From positions 1 through 64,000 of the forward strand of contig JBBRNP010000007.1 in NCBI GenBank assembly GCA_038230255.1: a stretch of 64,000 bases of DNA, given 5' to 3'. The translations under genes and the position numbers were made by a program. Positions 60,773 through 64,000 of this stretch are shown piece by piece (the stretch's first letter is position 1; every line of letters starts with the position of its first letter). The notes beneath the pieces were generated by a model. That model was not told where the DNA came from. It worked only from the letters and a program-made list of their open reading frames with translations, and did not search any database. Origin of the DNA: AV40 sp038230255. Its GTDB lineage: Bacteria; Verrucomicrobiota; Verrucomicrobiia; Chthoniobacterales; UBA10450.

Positions 60773-62452
60773 ATGGCCGACACGGTTGAAAAACTGACGA
60801 CGGGCGAATCGCTGACGATCGATCAGCTTCTCGAATATCTTCCGGCGCTAAAGGAGATCCCGCGCGCGCAACTCGAGAATTGGGCCAAAGGCGCTGCTGT
60901 TCTTCACCGTTACCGCAAGGGTGAGATCGTTTGCGAAGAGGGCGAGTTCGGCTCGACCGCCTACTATCTGGTCTCCGGCACGGTCGATATTTTCATTCAC
61001 AATCCGCTCGCCCATCTCCGCACTCATCCGGTCCGAAATTTTCTCGGCCGGAGCATGCGGCGAATGAAGAGTTTTTTGACCGACGATCAAACCGATCTTC
61101 GCCCGGAAGCGCACCAGCGAAAATTCATCGGCATCGACGCGAATGTCGATCTTCCGATCAATCGTCCGCTCGCGCAGCTCGGGCCGGGCGAATTGTTCGG
61201 CGAAATGACCTGCCGCACTTATCAGCCGCGCTCGGCCACCGTCCAGGCGCGCGAACCGTGCGTCATGGTCGAGATGCTGCGGGTGATTCTCGACATGCTG
61301 GTCGGCAACCGCCAGCCCTCAGAATTAACCAAGGCCACTTCCAAAGTGAAGATGCCGACGTTCAAAGGCACTTCATTCAAGACTGAGTTGGAGAAAAAAT
61401 ATCGCGAGCGCTCGCTCAACAATCATCTCCGCAGCGTGCCGCTCTTTGCTTCGCTCGATGACGAATTTCTCGAGCACCTTCGGCAACACGTCGAGCTCGT
61501 CTCCTACAATCAAAACCAAACCATCTGCAACGAAGGCGATGACGCGGATGCGTTTTATCTCATCCGTTCGGGCATGGTGCGGGTCTCGAACGCGCTCCCC
61601 GGCGGTGAAATGGTCCGCACTTATTTGAGTCGCGGCGATTATTTTGGCGAAATCGGACTGCTGCGATCGATCAAGCGCACGGCAACCTGCGCCGCGCTTG
61701 ATGCGGTCGACGTCGTCAAAATTCCCGCAGCCGATTTCGCGCTCATGTTGGAAAAATTTCCGGCGGTGCGTCAGCAAATCGAAGCCGTCGCGGGCGCGCG
61801 TCTGGCCGCCGACCAGCACAAGGCAATCCCGGCCGGCCTGCATCTCGACGATTTTTTGAACCAGGGGTTGTTCGAAGCGCAGAACCTCTTGCTGATCGAT
61901 CTCGAGAATTGCACGCGGTGCGATGCGTGTGTTCGCGCCTGTGCGCAGGCCCATGACGGAGTTTCGCGGCTTCTCCGCGACGGCTTGCGTTACGAACATT
62001 TTCTGGTCGCGACTGCATGTCGATCTTGTCGCGACCCGCTTTGCATGACGCAATGCCCGGTCGGCTCGATTCGGCGGAAAGAAAACCTCGAAATCATTAT
62101 CGAGGACTGGTGCATCGGTTGCGGCAAGTGCGCCGAGCTTTGCCCCTACGGCAACATCAACATGCATCCGCTTGAGGTGATGAAAGAAGTGAAGACGGAG
62201 ATCAAAGGTAAGGACGGCGCGCCCGCCCAGGTGAAGATCGAGAAAAAGAAAATAACCGCTTACAAAGCGAACACCTGCGACCTTTGCACGCAGCTTTCGA
62301 CGCCGAGCTGTGTCTACGCCTGTCCGCATGACGCGGCCAAACGCGTCGATCCACAAAGATTTTTCGGCGACGAGATCACAGAGCAGAGCGAAATGATGGG
62401 TTCGACCTGGGCGCCAAAGCCGGCGCGCTACGAGACACATCACACTCACTAG
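60773..62452 (+). CDS. Cyclic-nucleotide-binding and polyferredoxin (4Fe-4S) fusion protein
   Basis: The 559-residue protein (ATG at 60773; a TTG two codons earlier is possible) fuses two cyclic-nucleotide-binding domains to iron-sulfur modules. The first cNMP-type domain (about 15-185) has YRKGEIVCEEGEFGSTAYYL and an insertion before LGPGELFGEMTCR. The second (about 210-345) has EGDDADAFYLIRSGMVRV, SRGDYFGEIGLL and KRTATCAAL. The C-terminal part has four Cys clusters: CTRCDACVRAC, CRSCRDPLCMTQCP, CIGCGKCAELCP and CDLCTQLSTPSCVYACP, enough for about four [4Fe-4S] clusters, as in DMSO-reductase-type electron-transfer subunits. It probably gates electron flow by cAMP or c-di-GMP-like ligands. 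It precedes a b-type cytochrome gene by 3 bases. Confidence 0.92.
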   Translation: MADTVEKLTTGESLTIDQLLEYLPALKEIPRAQLENWAKGAAVLHRYRKGEIVCEEGEFGSTAYYLVSGTVDIFIHNPLAHLRTHPVRNFLGRSMRRMKSFLTDDQTDLRPEAHQRKFIGIDANVDLPINRPLAQLGPGELFGEMTCRTYQPRSATVQAREPCVMVEMLRVILDMLVGNRQPSELTKATSKVKMPTFKGTSFKTELEKKYRERSLNNHLRSVPLFASLDDEFLEHLRQHVELVSYNQNQTICNEGDDADAFYLIRSGMVRVSNALPGGEMVRTYLSRGDYFGEIGLLRSIKRTATCAALDAVDVVKIPAADFALMLEKFPAVRQQIEAVAGARLAADQHKAIPAGLHLDDFLNQGLFEAQNLLLIDLENCTRCDACVRACAQAHDGVSRLLRDGLRYEHFLVATACRSCRDPLCMTQCPVGSIRRKENLEIIIEDWCIGCGKCAELCPYGNINMHPLEVMKEVKTEIKGKDGAPAQVKIEKKKITAYKANTCDLCTQLSTPSCVYACPHDAAKRVDPQRFFGDEITEQSEMMGSTWAPKPARYETHHTH

Positions 62453-62455
62453 ACG

Positions 62456-63790
62456 ATGCGCATCGTCAATCGCGCACACTTGCCGTGGTTCATCTTCGTG
62501 GTCGCGGCGACTTCTTTCGCGAGTTGGCTCTACGTGGGAAATTTTTCTCCGCACACTTTGCCGTCAGCATTCCGTTTGCCAGATTCGTTACTCCAAAAAC
62601 CGTCCGAATATCACAGAGTCGGCGGGACGCCGCTCGGCTTGATCTTCGGCACGATCGCATTGTCGATCTTCGTTTTTGCCGCACTGCTTGGCGTCCGAAA
62701 AAAAATTGTGCTCTGGCGCATCGGCACCGTGCAACGCTGGATGCGCGCGCACATCTGGCTCACGCTGTTGACCATTCCGCTCGTGATTTTGCACAGCGGC
62801 TTTCGTCTCGGCGGCCCGATGACCACGTTGATCATCATTCTCTACCTCGTCGTAATGGTGAGCGGAATTTATGGACTCGTGCTCCAGAATTACATGCCGA
62901 CGATTATGATGGAGCGGTTGCCGGCCGAAAGTGTTTACGAGCAAATCCCGCATATTCGCGCGCAACTCGTCGCCGCTGCCACCAAGATGCGCGATTCGTT
63001 CAAGCCGGCACCGCCGACCAAGCCTGATGCCGGCGCGCCCGCGCCAAGTTTAGCAAAAGTTGTTACCGCGGGATCTGCTCCAATGGCATCGACCGCGGCG
63101 GATTTGAGCACGCCGACCGCGCGCGCAAAAAGTGTTGTTGGATCGACAATCATCGCCGAGACGATCGCGGCGCCGGAAAAAAAGCCGGAAGAAAAAGTTT
63201 CACCGCCGCGTCCGCCGGATGCAAAGCCGCCGGAAACGATGGGGACGCCGACCGCGCGCGTTCCAGAAGGGACAGCAGTCCCGGCCGGAACCGAAAAAAC
63301 TACCGGCGTTGCGCCACCACCGGTTGAACCGAAGTCGGTTGCTCCACCCACGCCGATTGCCGCTTCCGCCGCCGCGCCTGGTGAAAAGCCGCCGGCTGCG
63401 ACAGTCGCGCAACCGATCGCAAAACCGGCAGCGGCCGCGGCGCCGGTGAAAGCTGTTGCCCCAACCGATGTCGATTCCGAATCCGCGTTGCTCGATTTTT
63501 TAGATCGCCAAATAATTCCATATCTTTCAGCCAAACGCGGCGATCGGATGCGCCTGGGCAAACCGCGTTTTTCCGAAGACACATTTCGCTTCGTCAAACT
63601 GCGCGTCACTGAAGCGTACCGCGATCGCGTCGAAGAGATGCAGAATTGGTGCGACGAGCGGCGCATGCTCGATCTGCAGATCAAACTACAGCATTGGCTG
63701 CACGCGTGGCTGTTCGTTCACGCGCCGATTTCGTTTCTGCTGCTGATGCTCGTCTTCTGGCATGCTTTCGTGACGTTGTTCAAATACTGA
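62456..63790 (+). CDS. b-type cytochrome-like membrane protein with large Ala/Pro-rich loop
   Basis: The 444-residue protein has four or five membrane helices. Histidines lie at positions suitable for heme: RAHIWLTLLTIPLVILHSGF in the second and third helices, and HWLHAWLFVHAPISF and VFWHAFVTLFKY near the C-terminus. This suggests a cytochrome b561/ferric-reductase-like core. Between residues about 185 and 340 there is a low-complexity insertion rich in Ala, Pro, Thr and Val, then a cytoplasmic or periplasmic segment with DRMRLGKPRFSEDTFRFVKL. The gene overlaps or abuts the cNMP/4Fe-4S gene (3 bases) and the gene after it (3 bases), so the three form an operon. It would move electrons across the membrane. 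Confidence 0.82.
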   Translation: MRIVNRAHLPWFIFVVAATSFASWLYVGNFSPHTLPSAFRLPDSLLQKPSEYHRVGGTPLGLIFGTIALSIFVFAALLGVRKKIVLWRIGTVQRWMRAHIWLTLLTIPLVILHSGFRLGGPMTTLIIILYLVVMVSGIYGLVLQNYMPTIMMERLPAESVYEQIPHIRAQLVAAATKMRDSFKPAPPTKPDAGAPAPSLAKVVTAGSAPMASTAADLSTPTARAKSVVGSTIIAETIAAPEKKPEEKVSPPRPPDAKPPETMGTPTARVPEGTAVPAGTEKTTGVAPPPVEPKSVAPPTPIAASAAAPGEKPPAATVAQPIAKPAAAAAPVKAVAPTDVDSESALLDFLDRQIIPYLSAKRGDRMRLGKPRFSEDTFRFVKLRVTEAYRDRVEEMQNWCDERRMLDLQIKLQHWLHAWLFVHAPISFLLLMLVFWHAFVTLFKY

Positions 63791-63793
63791 GCC

Positions 63794-64000
63794 ATGCCGA
63801 AACCGGGCCGCACGCAAAAGCAGATCGCCGAGCGTTACAAAGGCAACCTCGGTTACTACCGCCGGCTTCATCCTTGGCGCCGAACGCGGCTCATCGTCAG
63901 TTTGGTGACGATCTTCGGTGGCTTGCTTGCGATTTGGTTTTTTCAGAAGCACGGCAGCGAAACTTTTTTTAATGCCGGCAAAATTTCGACGAGTCACGCG
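63794..64000 (+). CDS. Membrane-anchored protein of the redox operon (3' end cut by window edge)
   Basis: Sixty-nine codons are visible from an ATG at 63794. The start is basic (PKPGRTQKQIAERYKGNLGY), followed by one membrane helix (LIVSLVTIFGGLLAIWFFQK) and HGSETFFNAGKISTSHA at the edge. The preceding redox genes and the ending FFNAGKISTSHA, which in related loci opens a multiheme cytochrome c domain, suggest a c-type cytochrome partner. No CxxCH motif lies inside the visible part, so this remains an inference. Confidence 0.6.
   Translation, partial: MPKPGRTQKQIAERYKGNLGYYRRLHPWRRTRLIVSLVTIFGGLLAIWFFQKHGSETFFNAGKISTSHA

Noticed and set aside
61373..62554. A 393-codon open frame on the minus strand
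   Set aside because: It is antisense to the cNMP/4Fe-4S gene, whose cysteine clusters and domain motifs are unambiguous.
62935..63684. A 249-codon minus-strand frame rich in Gly, Ala and Ser
   Set aside because: It is antisense to the Ala/Pro-rich loop of the b-type cytochrome gene.

Overview
The window is a bacterial chromosome segment of moderate GC content, gene-dense and with housekeeping genes in it (thiG, carB, rplQ, rpoA, glmM, scpB, rpsO, pnp). The gene content (DUF4331 plus HupE-like plus TPR cluster, secreted LamG and Pro/Thr-linker proteins, TMTC-like TPR membrane protein, CACGAAGGACACGAAG-type repeats) suggests a soil Verrucomicrobiota of the Chthoniobacterales / Candidatus Udaeobacter type. 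That placement is an inference from gene content, not from a marker-gene tree. No tRNA, rRNA, CRISPR array, prophage or complete insertion sequence was seen.

Layout. 1-13 kb is mostly minus strand: a secreted protein cut by the left edge, thiG, a divergent solitary DNA methyltransferase, a YhaM-like exoribonuclease, sodC, aguB, a cyclophilin lipoprotein, carB, a START-domain protein and a CDGSH/amidohydrolase pair. 12.9-13.8 kb is a scar where a ruined rhodanese gene is joined to half of an AI-2E transporter gene. 13.8-17.7 kb is a HupE-like / DUF4331 / TPR cluster. 17.8-20.4 kb on the plus strand is fasciclin, msrB, ECF sigma factor and RskA-type anti-sigma factor, followed by an internally deleted S9 peptidase. 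20.9-24.8 kb carries a helical protein, a DEAD-box helicase, a phosphoesterase, rplQ and rpoA. 25.0-29.5 kb is a plus-strand glycosyltransferase block with one frameshifted member. 29.5-37.9 kb on the minus strand holds two TPM proteins with lemA, a serine hydrolase, scpB, glmM, a GT39-like membrane protein and an NtrC-type regulator. 38.8-45.9 kb holds a TMTC-like TPR protein, a PAS histidine kinase, an AI-2E transporter, pnp and rpsO. 45.9-59.0 kb is mixed accessory content, including a 1018-residue LamG protein, a MarR/VOC pair, a prepilin, NlpC/P60 proteins and gamma-glutamyltransferase. 59.1-64 kb ends in a redox module: a cyclic-nucleotide-binding/4Fe-4S protein, a b-type cytochrome-like membrane protein, and a protein cut by the right edge.

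The strongest unexplained signal is not a gene. The 10-mer AAGATCGACA (extended AAGATCGACAW) occurs 36 times by hand count, and its 8-base core GATCGACA 57 times, against roughly 0.1 and 2 expected from base composition. The copies are balanced between strands (19 plus, 17 minus), lie in coding and intergenic DNA, and are read in all six possible frames. The constraint is therefore on the DNA and not on a peptide. The pattern resembles the DNA uptake sequences of Neisseria or Haemophilus, but the word is different. Two long stretches lack the 10-mer, and one of them contains the glycosyltransferase block.

Five genes in 64 kb are broken: two by internal deletion plus nonsense or frameshift changes, and three by an apparently single frameshift. 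Single frameshifts could be real decay or assembly error. Three families of hairpin-forming intergenic repeats sit just after stop codons and look like mobile or recycled terminators.
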